DNA of 64,000 nucleotides from Aphis gossypii (taxonomy: Eukaryota > Arthropoda > Insecta > Hemiptera > Aphididae), in NCBI RefSeq assembly GCF_020184175.1, contig NC_065530.1, forward strand, positions 75,245,260 to 75,309,259, given 5' to 3'. The notes beneath the pieces were generated by a model, which saw only the letters and a program-made list of their open reading frames with translations, ran no database searches and was not told the origin of the DNA. The position numbers and the translations under genes were made by a program. Numbering within the stretch: the stretch's first letter is position 1; the number at the start of each line of letters is the position of its first letter. Positions 39,601 to 53,029 of this stretch are shown here, in pieces.

Positions 39601-41425
39601 ATGGAAGATTCGTAGTTGAGAAACCTGAGATAATTTTATATTAGCTATATAAATTTAAGCACCAATTCTGTTTGAATTGTTTGGTCGGATTCCCAAGAAG
39701 TTTATTTGAAGCTAAATGACTTATTAGCTAGCCAGAATTTGAAAAAAAAGATTTGCAAGTTTATAAAAAATAGAAATAGTTTAATTAATTGGGCATATTT
39801 TGAAGTATGCTCTTAAGAACTTGTTTGAGACAAACCCAGATACTTTGGTGATCAAAATGAATGCATACGTTCTAGAAGGCTTGAATAGTTTTCTCATAAG
39901 AGTACTTATAATAACCCCAAATGAATGTATTCTTTATGCCAATAGCGATAGTACGTATGAGACTCTTATATATAATTGAAGTTTAAGGAATAATGATAAG
40001 AGAGGACTTTATAGACCATGAAGTATGAAGTTCAGCTTGTTGAGCTTATTCCTAAAAGATGAGAAGACCAGATAAACATATTGTAATCTATAGAAATTGT
40101 ATACGTAAAAATGTTTTAATATATTATAATACGTTTACTTTTATTATTTTTAGAAATAAATTTTACATACATTTTTGTCACTGTGACCTTCCTGTTATAA
40201 TATAATTTTTAATTTTTTTTCGTAGATAAATGTGTAAGAAGTTACAGTTGTAAAAACTTACATATTATAATCAACTATTAAACTATCTGAGAATTTGTCA
40301 TACGTTTAACGTGATAATTTTATCTTGATAAAATTTGTTACACCATATAACTAATTTTTTCAACTGATTTAGTTAATAGTTTTGCCAAATCTAAGAGATT
40401 GTGATATCTTATTGAATTATTTAAATATTATAACAATAAATTCGGTAAATGAATTAAAAATAATGACTTTCGTAAAACATTTTTTGTCTCTTTCAAATAC
40501 AAAATACATATTATAACACATACAATTACCCTTCAATAAAATGTATTAGTTTGCTGTTTAAAACACCATTTGGTTATTGGGTATACAGAGTAGGATCCGA
40601 TTTTAAGTTATCACTCGATGTTCACTGCTGTTAGAAATACCTTCAGTGTATTTTGATAGTTATATAAATTATAGCTTAGTGAAGATTGTTTAAAAGCTAG
40701 TTGATATTACGCTGTGCCTTATTGTTTTCATTTAGTTTTCTGGATGAATCGAATTGAATATGCAGTGAATACATGTAACTCATAAATTAAATGTTGCAAT
40801 ATTGTGTTTTTGCAAGTATAATATCTACTTTTCAAATTTAATTCTACCAATTTATAAGCCAATATAAATCCAAGTAGGTATATAGTCTGCGTAGTAACTT
40901 TGACATCTGTAAGAGTTCATAGACACACATTAGTTTCAGTAAAATAATTCTAAACGATTTACGATTTTTTCATGGCACCGATATAAAATATATATACGTG
41001 CATTGAAATAATATGAAGATCCACATATAATTTAATTGGTTTTAAATCCCATGGGATGTACTTATAGTAAATATAGTAAATCATATATTGTATGTATACT
41101 ATATAAATATAATATATAATCAGATAGCTAGGTACATAGTACTTATTATTTTTTTTCCACTCGTTATCTGCAGCTTATAGTATAACGAGTACCTATCTTT
41201 GTCAATAATATATACATAATAATATGGAGACTCGGTGATATGATTGGGACAAGAATAGAGAGTTCTGATGACAATGATACATATCGGAGAATAAACGAGT
41301 AAATAATAATCATTTTCTATATTGCCAATATACTCGCACATAGGTACTTAACTAGCTACGTATAATAGATTATGGATATGTACTATGTATATATTATATT
41401 ATGCGTGATTATGTGTATACACGTG
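36661..41425. other. AT-rich non-coding stretch
   Basis: About 4.8 kb without a credible gene. The part from 39,600 to 40,090 is less repetitive, with longer runs of protein-like codons in changing frames (for example 39,850-39,970). It may be a very old decayed coding relic, but I could not assign a family. The - frames at 38010-38219 and 41120-41341 have no motif. Confidence 0.45.
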
Positions 41426-41429
41426 TGTG

Positions 41430-41961
41430 TGTTCTTTTTATTCCTTTTCCTTCCGTCTGCAGCAGCCGTCGGAAACATCGTTGGTGCTTTTGCTATTCCG
41501 CTTTTAGCCAATATTTTACGTATTGTTTCTATGTGAACCGGGAATATGCTTAAATCCCGAGTTGGCTTTTACTCAGATACCATTATGGTCCGGACGTCAG
41601 TTGACGCGCTGAAGCCAGCAGGATGAGAGGGAGAAATGACGTTTCGAATAATATGTAAATTATCCATTGTTCGGTAAGAGCATGGGGCAATAAAATATAT
41701 GGTAATGAAAATATTACGTATGGGACTATGGAAACAGACGAAAAGAGAAGACAACGACGACAACGACGACGACGGCGGTGGTGGTGGTGTAGAATCAGCA
41801 ACAGCCTATATGCAATGTGCTGTATTTATGTATATTATAGTTATGGGATTTGTTTAGCAGGTAAATCCACCGTTATTCACGTATGTTTTCGGGTTGTACA
41901 ACCAATCTCCCGTATCAGTCGAAAGCCTCTCGAGACTTGTCCAAAATGTATCCGAATGTGA
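41430..41961. other. GC-richer block with CGA/GTG trinucleotide repeat
   Basis: The block has raised G+C and a compound trinucleotide repeat at about 41,751-41,789 (cgacgacaacgacgacgacggcggtggtggtg). Frames overlap on both strands (41569-41763 and 41583-41801 on -, 41728-41961 on +). The + frame is an Arg/Gln/Trp run from the repeat followed by an unplaced mixed sequence. I see no domain. A promoter/5' UTR region or a conserved non-coding element is as likely as an exon. Confidence 0.22.
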
Positions 41962-44140
41962 GTATCGTCACGCATAACAATTATAACTATTAAACCTTTG
42001 GTTTTTAGGATCAATATGTTTTATTTTTCCAACGAAAATCTATAAAAATACATTTTTTTTATCAAAACAAAAATAACATTTTTTTTTCATAATTATGTTG
42101 GTACATATATATATTTTCATACATTGTTTGTAATTTACATTATATTTCATCAACATTGTAATACATTTTTACAATGATTTCATTAGATTGGTTTGCTTTA
42201 AGACATTAATAATTATTAATTATAGTTGTGTGTTAGAACCATGTGAGCAGTTTAGATTATATGAGATATGCAGAGATATTTGATGCGTCCAATGATAATT
42301 TTTAGTGTCAATTTAATTATCATTGTTTTTATACTATTATTCAAATATTTAACAAATATTTTTATAAATTAAAAATATAGTATCAATAAATGGATATAGA
42401 ATATATATTTCAAAAATATTTTAAATGAAATAAGAAGGTAAATTGATTTTGTATCCGTTCGAATAGGTAACTCATAAATACTAATTTTAGTTGTAACTTT
42501 ATGTACTGTGTACGCTGCAGTGAAGGATATAAAATTATTAGTAATACAAAATGTATAACTCAATACGGCGTGTGTTTCATACCCATTAAAAATAATAATT
42601 AATGCAACATACATAATATTTACACACGTTAATAAGTAATCGAATTAGCGTTTTTAGATTAATAATACTACCACAACGTATGAATACATCTACGGTGAAC
42701 AATTTCCAGACATATTATTATTATACTTCAGTACTTCACAGGTGTCTATACTTCAAAACTCTTAACGGTAATTTATTATAACTAATTTCTGAAAACTGTA
42801 TACTGTATAGTGTATACGATAACGTATATTGTGATAATAGAACTATGTAGTGTACAATAAGTAATAACATTTCTTGAATACTATTAAATATACAAATAAA
42901 ACGCTAGTTACTCATACCATAACAAATAATACGAATGTAGATATTCAACGTTTAATATTTCGTTATATTTGTTTAAAACGAAAACCCTAAATGCACAACA
43001 CAGTGCAAATTTGATCGAATCGCGATATAAACTTTGTTTTCCCCGATTCAATGTTTATATAAACAACACCAATAAATATACTTGATATTATGTTGTTTTA
43101 ATAAATTGCTTATTTTGAGTAAATTAAAGGGCCAATAGATCCACAATTTCACATAAGTATGCAATACATATAACAATAATTATATTATACAAATATATGG
43201 GTTTGGAGATATCGTGTTTCATACGCACAAAAAAATATTAATTAATTAAAATTTAATGATATAATAACGTTATCATTTTTATCAAATTCATTGAATTTGA
43301 ATAACACAGCAACCTCCTTCCCCCTAACCAACAATAAAATTTTAAAATTTATCAAAGTCATTTGAAATCTCCAGTATCTTCTGTTTTTGTATATAATAAT
43401 TAAAAAAACAATATCAAACCAAGTCATAAATGTATTGTTAATTACTCATATGTATTGAATATTAAATTAAGTACTAGGAATGTTGTTCGTGCATACAATT
43501 ATTGTTCAACTGATGATAAATTATGTTTTAGTAATTTTATAAAATAGTATGAGTACAATGTGTATTTTTTTCTTAATGGAACAAATAAATTATTATAGAT
43601 ATTGACATTAGATCAATCATAATTTTTAACTAACGCAAATTATTAAAACAGCATGATATATTAGGTTATTATATTAACATAAATTAATAAATTATATAGG
43701 TATACTTATAGTAGTTAAAATTATTAGTTTTAATAATAATTAAAGCTCCTTAAAGTTATTTCACAATAATTAAATTGTCGTGTTCGTAATTTTATTTTAT
43801 TATTATTATTTTTCCAATTTATAAAACGAGATTATTTCAATTATGATTTAAGTGAATAGTTATACAATATAACATTTTTGGCTTATTCACATAATAAAAA
43901 AAAAGTTATGGAAAAAAATTGAATCATATAAATGTATGATTTTCCAGGATTAACTATAAATGTAGGTACTGCATATTAAAACTATGTTGATACCTTATAT
44001 AATATTTACAAAATTTAATCCAGAATTTACACAAAAATAAATTATAAATAAGTTTGTTGAAAGATAACAATAGATTTTTATAACGTATTAGAAAAATATT
44101 AAGAAAAAAGAAAAAGTGGGCAAGTGAGTACAACTGTGCT
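41962..44140. other. AT-rich non-coding stretch
   Basis: No feature can be supported. The - frames at 42369-42614 and 43242-43427 are typical chance frames. Confidence 0.5.
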
Positions 44141-44147
44141 GTACAGT

Positions 44148-44236
44148 AGACAAGACCGTATATGAGGGAGGTTTTGGTGGTTCACCCCCCCCCCCTACCT
44201 AATTTTTTTTTCCAGCTACGACCTTGATAGTATATT
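44148..44236. mobile_element. Short C-run element (copy 1)
   Basis: The sequence runs 'agaccgtatatgagggaggttttggtggttca', then an 11-base C run (44185-44195), then a T9 run and 'ccagctacgacctt'. The outer parts are imperfectly reverse complementary (aagaccgtatatg against aaggtcgtagctg read from the other side). The layout of G-rich arm, 'ggttca', C run, A/T run and inverse end matches the element at 60,819-61,001. It resembles an abundant short non-coding aphid repeat I know only from memory. It encodes nothing and would be non-autonomous. Confidence 0.45.
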
Positions 44237-47200
44237 TCAAATGGATAGATCTGTAATAGATGTCAGATGTGTTGAATTTGAATGATTAAAATGATAAATC
44301 ATCATTGTATACGAAAAACGATTCTAAGATTCTACAGTTCTACTGACATATGGAGCCTATACTAAGTATACTAATTATATTTCAAGATATATTTTTTGAT
44401 ATCGCTCTTAGTTAAAGTATTTTTTTTAATATATAGTTTAAATATATTTATGTAATTTTATCTAAATTTGAACATAAAATTTCAATTAAAAAAAATTATG
44501 CTTACCTATAAAGTTATAAATACTATATTTTAGATTTTTTTGTATCAGTATGAACTACACATAATAAACTTTATACTACAATTTCAATTCTTCACTAAAG
44601 AAATAAACTATGCCAATATGTGCCTTGCATATTCATAAGAAAAACATATATTTTAGTATGTATTATGAATTTGTATGACATTTCTAAGCATTTTTATCTA
44701 GTGAATAATAATATATTTTATCAATATTTATTCATTTATTATTTATTAACACTATATTTTCATAAAAAATTGCCATTTTTTCTTAATTTTCTGTTTGTTT
44801 TATCTCATTATTACGACATATACTTGTAATTTTAACCTCTCCAGTACCTAGATTAAATTTACTATTTTAAATCATCTTAAAAATTGAGAATTTAAAAATA
44901 TTTTCGATTATTTAACGTATGTGGACAAAAAAAAAACACACACAGATACACATACACTTCATTGTAAAATCGATAAATTCACGGTTCCGCTTAGGATCAA
45001 AAAACGTTTCTATTCTAAAAAAAAAAAAAACTAAGCCTATACAATTTTAAAAAATGTATGTAGTGTAAAAAAAGTTTTTAAAACATTTTCCAGTGTTCTG
45101 CAATTGCTACTGAAAGCAAAAAAAAAAAAAAAATACAGTTATGAGTATTGAAGTATAAAAACAAGTTCAGATAAGACTACCCAAGGGATTTGCGAACAAA
45201 AACAAAGCAACCGCCTAAAAAAAAAATCTTCAATATCCAAACTTGAATATTTTTAGAATTATTACTGTATGAAATATTTAAAGCATCTTGTATTCTCATA
45301 CTATTTCAACGGACAATAGCTATTAAAAAATGTTAACAAATTTAATAAAAAAAAAAAAAATTGATCATTTCACAATAATTATTTAAAAACGTTTGGCAGG
45401 TAACTAAAAATATACTTATGTTCAATTTGTATTTTTACGGTAAGATAGCAGAAATTTTTATTATGCTTCTAAATGTGTTAATTTTAAGTTGTATATACTT
45501 ATAACTCGTTGGGTTAAGATATTTCAAAAAGTAGCAACACACAGTATGTCTAGGTCATCTTTTATTTACAGAGTTATCGATATAGTTATAATGGTTTCGG
45601 GGTATATACATATTTTATTTTTGATGTTTTAGCATTAAATGCTGAACTAATAACCTTAAGGCGTTACAAACATTTTTATACTTTTGTCATTATATACATC
45701 GACTAACACAGATTTATAGTTATGCAAGTTTTATAATAACAATAATTATCACAATCAAAATTTAGTTTTATGCTTTGCAGGGTATTGGTAGGTATTTAAG
45801 TATTTTAGTCTGGGTTCGACAATAACGAATCATGATGGGTTATAGTTTTATCGTCACTGGCTAATATATTCAGACGATAAATTGTAGGTATATAAATAGT
45901 ATCACGCGAGGGGAGAAAAAGTTTATTATGCTCGTAAATTATATAAATTATATTTGATTATGAAACTTTTGAAACACACAGTGTAAGTATACGCACCAGA
46001 GAAAACTCGCGTGTCGGGTGTTTGCAGAAGCCGATTTTACCACGAATAAGAGTACAAGTTATTATTATAATATTGTTTTGTTACGTCAATTAATTTTTAA
46101 CTTTTTTATTTTTCAGTATAAGTGATTTTTCATATATTTATGGTACTATACGAAATTATACTTACTACATAATATGTTCTTAAACAATAATGTTTAATGT
46201 TTTTAAATGTTATGCTTTCAAAATAGATACAAATAGCTTATGGTATATATATTAAATATTAATTCAAAAAAATAACATCGAATTAAATTATAATTTCTAA
46301 ACCATGTCTCATGAAATATAATAATATTTGGTGTATGATATTGTATTGTAAAAGTTAAAAATAAATAAATAATCAATTTTTCATTATTTATAGTTAACCA
46401 AACCACTGTTCAATTTAGCTTTTTAATAACTTAATAATGTTGTAAATATTTTATTAACATTTATGATATTGATAAAAAAATATGAACGAATATAGTAAGT
46501 TTTATTATATATGTTATGTTAATTTCCACACTATTTTAGAAACTAATTCTACTTTAACTGCAGAAAATATTGTTCGAGGTAATAATATTTTTTATATTTT
46601 TAAGGTATAAAATCATTATATGACAATTTTGATTGATTATTTAAGAGTTAAAACAAAAAATGTATTTGAAAATTATTTAATTACAATTGATAATACAAGC
46701 ATAAAAGAAAAATCCAATGTATAATATGTACCTATAGTATCTAAACGTCCTTTAAACCTTAGTGTGAACTATATTCGATGTAATTTAACCATATTTAGAT
46801 GTGAAAAAATGTATTCTGTTTGGAAAGTTTTGAAATGATTAATCTTCTAAAATATAACGTTTACATTAACTATTTTTATTTATATAATATAAATATAACT
46901 AAACATAAAAATAAATTTTACCTAACATTTTTTATAAATACAGTTATAAGAAAAACAACATATAAATTGATTCTTGATTTTACAATAGGCAAGTGTCTAT
47001 TATAGATGTATTACACTAAATTAATTTTCTAAAATGAAGATTATAAGCAACTGAATTGGAATATTGTGATGAATTATACTTTAATTATTTAGCAGCAATG
47101 CAGTACAAGTACAATTTAGAGAATTATATTAATTACATTAACGACTTCTTTAGGAAATGCATACAGAATCAAACCATTCAGACTCCTTGAAAGCTTTCAG

Positions 47201-47786
47201 GTAGAATATACTGTATACATAATTTAATCGTCCATATTTACATAAATCAAGAAGAGCAAAGATAATGGCAATCAAAGAAATTATGACTTTTAGCATGGGT
47301 ACTTATAAAGTAAATCTGCGACAATGACACTACTAGGTATAAGTTGTTTACAACGCGATTAACTTTTTAAATACAACCATTGAGCGTTGTATAAAAAATG
47401 TATAAAAGATTCAGTGTTAAACTGCGGAAAAAATGTCAATAATTGTATTTAGAACGCATTAAAATATAGTATTCGGATTTTTAATATACGTTCTGTCAAA
47501 CACACGACGAAAACGAGACGAGTATAAATAGTATTAATTTATGACACGCGTTAGACGAAACATCACATCTAATGGTCCGAATTTGTCGTAAAATATATTC
47601 ACCATATTATTTCACATATTATGTTATTGAGTAGTTTGATTGCAATAATCATAGATCGTGTATTTGAATATAACATTTCTAAGATTGTATTTAACATCTT
47701 CTTAAAACAAAATACACAAAGTTAATTTATTATGAGAACAATACGTACTGTGGAATGAATAAAAGTGTGGAATAAAATAAACAATC

Positions 47787-47817
<31 letters not shown>

Positions 47818-49615
47818 CGTGTGTGTGTGTGTGTAAAAAAATTACCTTATTCTGTTTATTTTCGACTATATGCAAAAAACCACTACATAAATTGAAGGGC
47901 TTACAAATTAAAAACATAATATATTAAGCAAAAATAATATTATAGACATTTGAGATCAGCTATAAATAATATAATTATATTAGAACGACTGATGACAGTA
48001 TAATTTTATAATATAATTTATCGTGGACATTAAAGAAACTATGTTAATGAGATTGAGATATTAAAATAAAATAATACTATTAAAACAATAATAATCTAAC
48101 CTAACCAATTAAATACTATGATAATTGATTATAGTATTATTTCTTGACAGTTAATAGAATAATATTGTATTAACATACGTGAAGAATTACAAATAATTAA
48201 TTTAAACTCGGAAAAACGAAAAGCGAACATCTACAATGTTGATTACATTATGCATTTCGTTATTAATTAAAACATGCAATAAATAAACAACTACAGATTG
48301 TTTGAGTTTCATAAACGTACTGTATAAAAAATATATTTTCTACAAGAGCATGCGATACGATAAAAATAAATCATCTAAATGAATTATAATGGTTCGTTTT
48401 CTGTAACTACTATTCCCTACTGAACCCGCTGTGAAACATTGGCTAATAGGTATGAAAGTAATTTTAAAATAAGATCATCTAGTGATACAAACTATTTAAT
48501 TAATAATTTAGATAATGTACGACATGTTCTAGAGCCTTAGACCACACACTGCGCCAAAAGACACACAGAATAAAAACGTGGAAGTTAAAATAGATAGAAT
48601 TATATTTATTTTTTTTTTTTACGTCTGTTGGCAACTAAAACTCGGGCCGGTAGAATAATATCCAAAATTTGAATTTGTTAATTTAAATTTAAGCAAAATT
48701 GAAGTCGAAAAGTTAAAAGGTCAATACATTATTTTAGTTAATGTCAGTGTCAAAAAAAAAACTGATAAACAGGTAGGTATATCAAATGTCAAATTCGTAT
48801 GTGATGATAAACAGCCAAAGTGTAGTTCGGAAATCTTAACAAGAATAGTATATTAATGGAAAAACACGTGATAATTTTATTAAAATTAATAAGTCGATTA
48901 AAAAATTCACAGTTAACCAGTATTAAGAAATAAATTATAAAATCTATAATATTTTAACTGAAAATATTAGATAATAATATGTTGTTTTATATGTAGTATT
49001 AGAAAAATAATAAAAAAATCATTGTTAAGTAATCATAATAATATATTATATAATATACATTTTATAGTAAATGTTTTATAAAACATATTAAGCGATGGTA
49101 ATTTTGGATACTACAAAGTATGATTGTATGTTATTTTATTGGAGGTGGATGAACAATTAATGAGTGTACACTGTATAGTGATAGAATGCTCCTATGCGAA
49201 GTTCACTCATCAACTGTGTATATTATAATGGTATAATATGCACATAATGCATTGATGCACCTAAATAGTCGATAAATTACTTTTTTTAGTTATTACACTA
49301 ATTAATATATAAACTATGTATTTTTTTTCCAGAAATAAGTTTTAAATTTTTAATTAACTCTCAGCAGCGTTAAATAAATAATAATTATGTATAATTTAAA
49401 TAACACGTGATTTATGAATATCTATGTAAAATATTACGAGCTTATTATAATAATAGTATAAATTTTAGCTGCGCGATAATTAGAACTTCATAGATATGAT
49501 AGTAGGTAATTGCTAATTAGTGTGTCACAATTCATAATATAAAAGATATAGTATTTCCATTAAGTCGAGTAAGAAAAAAAATAAACATTTAAATCTACTA
49601 CAATTTGTATTATAT
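44237..49615. other. AT-rich non-coding stretch
   Basis: Over 5 kb of AT-rich DNA with several A-runs (44,929; 45,019; 45,118; 45,347) and short GC-richer patches near 46,000-46,050. Frames at 44620-44829, 46218-46406 and 46820-47005 are low-complexity. No gene, RNA or bounded element is seen apart from the microsatellite at 47,787. Confidence 0.5.
47787..47834. repeat. Compound (AT)n(GT)n microsatellite
   Basis: An AT run continues into about 17 GT units with one interruption (gtgcgt near 47,816-47,821). The His/Thr repeat in a minus-strand frame at 47702-47917 is a translation of this run. Confidence 0.9.
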
Positions 49616-49684
49616 TTTTTTCCATACCATACCAAACAGAGCGTCCTCGTGTCTCTGTTTCGACATTATATTGTCGTTCTGTCG

Positions 49685-50341
49685 TCAGTCGTCAGTCACA
49701 AATCATATCCATATACACGATAATATACTACACATTCCTAACAATATCATGACAACATTTCATTAGCAGTCAGTAATTTATTATTGATGTATATTAGGTG
49801 TAGACACTATTTCATTACAACACTTGTATGCGCACTGAACCGTCCGTCCGACCGAAGACATATCTAAACTTTAACAGACATAAAAAATACACAAAGGTAC
49901 TACTTTAAAATTTATTTTTTGTTTTGATTATTTGTATCTTGTTATTTAAATATTCTATTTCAGTATTTATTATAATATTTTTTTTTAGTTTCAAACTTAA
50001 AAAATGCTTTTGGTTTATTGAACTGTTTGGAAAGTTAGCTATTATAAATTGTATGTTATATTATTAGTATTATTAATATTTTGAAAAATAAGAACACAAG
50101 AAGAAGAAAACGAAATTCGTGAAGAAAACTTAAATATAATTTAACACTTGACTGATGTCTCAGGAGACTCATGTACAGGCACTGTTTATTTTCAAGATAT
50201 ATGACACCAAATACCCTGTGGATTTATTGATATGATGACTAATGAATGTTTATTCTTAAGTTCAATTGAGTTTTTTGGAACTATATTTTGTTTGTGTTTT
50301 ATGAATATCTATATCAAAATTAAGAGTAATGTAAAAATAAA
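49685..50341 (+). ncRNA. Putative short two-exon transcript
   Basis: A GC-richer start has two arthropod initiator words TCAGT (49685-49689 and 49692-49696), with a TATATT word about 20 bases upstream. A possible first exon ends ...ACACAAAG|GTACTA near 49,896. A possible second exon (after ...AATAAG near 50,095) holds a short in-frame end (TQEEENEIREENLNII, stop near 50,142) and a separate 26-codon frame with ATG at 50155 and stop at 50233-50235. An AATAAA poly-A signal follows at 50336-50341. Each signal is weak alone. The transcript, its splice sites and its coding status are inference. Confidence 0.2.
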
Positions 50342-50349
50342 AGTGTTAA

Positions 50350-51970
50350 AAATGTGTAGTCGTACTTTTTTTTCAAATGTTAATCTTACATTTTGTTCAA
50401 TTTTTTCATAATACGAACAACCTAAAAATAATTAAATAATTATTTATTTCCTATATTACCTAGGCAGTGTAAGAAATTAGTACCTCCAATTTCGAATATA
50501 AAAATTAAAAATTAAATTAGGTGTACAAGAATAAAAGTATAACAATATTATTATATAGTTTTCATTATTTATAAGTAATTCAAAAGCTATGAATTGTAAA
50601 ACATTAAACATTCAACTCATAATCTAATTAACATTTTTAGTACACAATTAAACTATAAAAAGTGTAAGCTTCATTTTATCTTTTATTAAAATTAAAATTA
50701 TTTGATTTTTTTTTCCTATGAATCATTACTATTTTTTTTACATCATTTTAATTATATTATAATATTTTTTTTATGACAACTTTAAAGTTATGAAAATGTT
50801 TAATAACAATAAAATTCCTTTTATAAGTATATTTTTAAGTTCAAATTTTAATGAAATCGGATATTTAAACAAATTATAATGAATTATAGTTGTTTTATTA
50901 AAATGCAAATTATATTTTTGTAAAAACTTGAAATTTTCCAATAGTACGTATATTATTATTTTCTATACATATAGAATTTTTAAATGAATAGACTAACTTT
51001 AAGCTCTATTTATACCATGAATTTATTCACACCTTTCTATGATACGTTAACACGCCGGTATTTAATTATAAGTTGATAGAAATAATAAATAATTTAATTT
51101 ATTTGATATTTTTGAAAATAATTATAGATTTATTTACAATAGTGTTATTAATAGAAAATAAATTAATATCCTAAAAATAGATGCTGTCCAACATCTCAAT
51201 AATCATATTTCAAATTCAATGATTTCTAAATTAATCTAAATATATTAATGTCACCTATTAATTTACCTACTCAATGAAGAAGCACACTCAACCTATTCTC
51301 TAGCAAAATAACATTTTAAGTTTTTACATCTATAGTTGTTCTAATAGTATAAGATACTTAGTAAATTATTAAAGACATTTAATTTTGATATTTTTTGGTC
51401 TCAATTCCTTGTCATTAAATATTGTTATCTATTTGAAGTTCTTGGGAGATAAAATTATTGTAAATCCCATTTAATTTTTTTTTAATTTAATTCGTAATCA
51501 TATAGTAATAATTTTATTAATTTCCTGAGTTAAGAGGAAGTGATAAAAGTAGGTGTTGTTTCCGTTTTACAAACGAACAAAATACCAAATGTTCGTTTTA
51601 GCAAGATTAATTTTGAGCTATTATAGTTTTAAGTTTACTCCAAAATTAAAACTAATAACACCACCATTTGGTAATCAGTATCTACTCCGATATGATCTAA
51701 GAAATATTAACGTAGCCATTTGGACTTAAAAATAAATATATAAATCAGTCAATAAAAATAATAAGTTTTTTATACCAATTATATTTATAACTAATATTTA
51801 TAAATATTAAATATTAATAAATAAACCACAACTAATTTTTTTAATTTTTTTCAATTGTTTTTAATAATATATTTTAATTCTAATTTATTATAATAATATT
51901 TTAATATTTTAAATTTTACCACTATTATTTTTATTACATCCATTTATTTTGTCCTTATTCATTTGTGAAA
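50350..51970. other. AT-rich non-coding stretch
   Basis: Intergenic AT-rich DNA leading up to the retrotransposon relic. No gene or structured repeat is seen. Confidence 0.5.
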
Positions 51971-52079
51971 AATTGTTCTCAGTGCTCTTTCACTCCGAAA
52001 ACCGTGAGTGTTTCCTATTATTTAATGCATTCAAATAGCAAAAATACTTTTAGCTCAACATTTTAACCTTTTTGATATT

Positions 52080-52760
52080 AAAAAAAAAGAACTAGCAATA
52101 CAGCTCTTGTACTTTCATACAAGCAAAAATATATTCTCTCCACTAGTAACTCTCTAAGACAACAGCAAAACGAATTACAAAAAATTATAGTATTAATTAA
52201 TCACAGGTCAGACTTAAAATGCCATAAATTTATTTATACAACAATTCATACATCATTAGTCCAACCTTTGATAATTTTTCCACCGTTAACACAAAATCTA
52301 CTTTAAATTAAATTTGAACTTAATAGTTGATTATAGAACCATAACAAATCTTTTTGACGAATCGATAACAGAATATCACTCATGTCAACTTTAAAAAATA
52401 ACAAACAATTGTCTGTATTTCTTAGAAACTTTCCTGTAAACATATCTAAAGCTTGTGTATAAAACAAATTTCAAGAGCTTAAATTTGAAGTCACTTCAGT
52501 CACCCGTTTTCAAAAAAAGTTAAAAACTCCAATTTCAATCTTAGACATTTTACTACCCAAATCATCTACTGAAATATATTCCTTTAACAGCCTTTTTTTT
52601 GTATATTAGTAGTTGAACTAAGTCAACCCACCAAAAATATACCTCAATACATGAATTATCAACGTTTTTCTCCACACAAATGTACTGCAATTTATCTACA
52701 AGTTGCGTAAAATGCGCAAGTGACCACCATTACAGCCATTGGCAAAAAATAAAAGTTAAA
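52080..52760 (+). pseudogene. Jockey ORF1 (gag-like) relic
   Basis: ORF1 proteins of Jockey elements bind RNA and carry a PRE_C2HC-type region followed by CCHC zinc knuckles. Here 52421-52600 reads LRNFPVNISKAC, a stop (about 52,457), then FQELKFEVTSVTRF and SILDILLPKSS, matching the layout of that region. At 52624-52668 the frame reads QPTKNIPQYMNYQRF, where the two positions normally held by knuckle cysteines are tyrosine (TAC 52648, TAT 52657). After a frameshift, 52686-52742 reads YCNLSTSCVKCASDHHYSHW: a CX2C plus H core is kept, but the last position is Trp (TGG 52740-52742) instead of Cys. The N-terminal part (52,080-52,400) is too decayed to align by eye. It cannot encode a functional protein. 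Confidence 0.8.
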
Positions 52761-53029
52761 TTACTCCAATCTCAAGCAACTATATTGAACCAAAATGTCT
52801 AGTAAATACATCTAACAGTATACGTATAATAACGCAATGGTAAAGTGTTCATAAGCCACCGAAACTAAAAATATTTTGTAGAATAAATTAACAAATAATA
52901 CAAATTACAATTTTATGAAAATACTTTTACTTCTAAATACCTTCGTCAATTTATTACTACAGAAAATAATAGAAAATCTACCAGCCATTATCAATAGGAC
53001 GCATTAAAAATCAAATTAATACCTATAGA

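Noticed and set aside
39600..40090. Old coding relic of a transposase or viral gene
   Set aside because: Short protein-like pieces occur in changing frames, but I could not match them to any family. Listed only as a less repetitive part of a non-coding stretch.
47702..47917. 71-codon - frame with a His/Thr repeat
   Set aside because: It is a translation of the (GT)n microsatellite.
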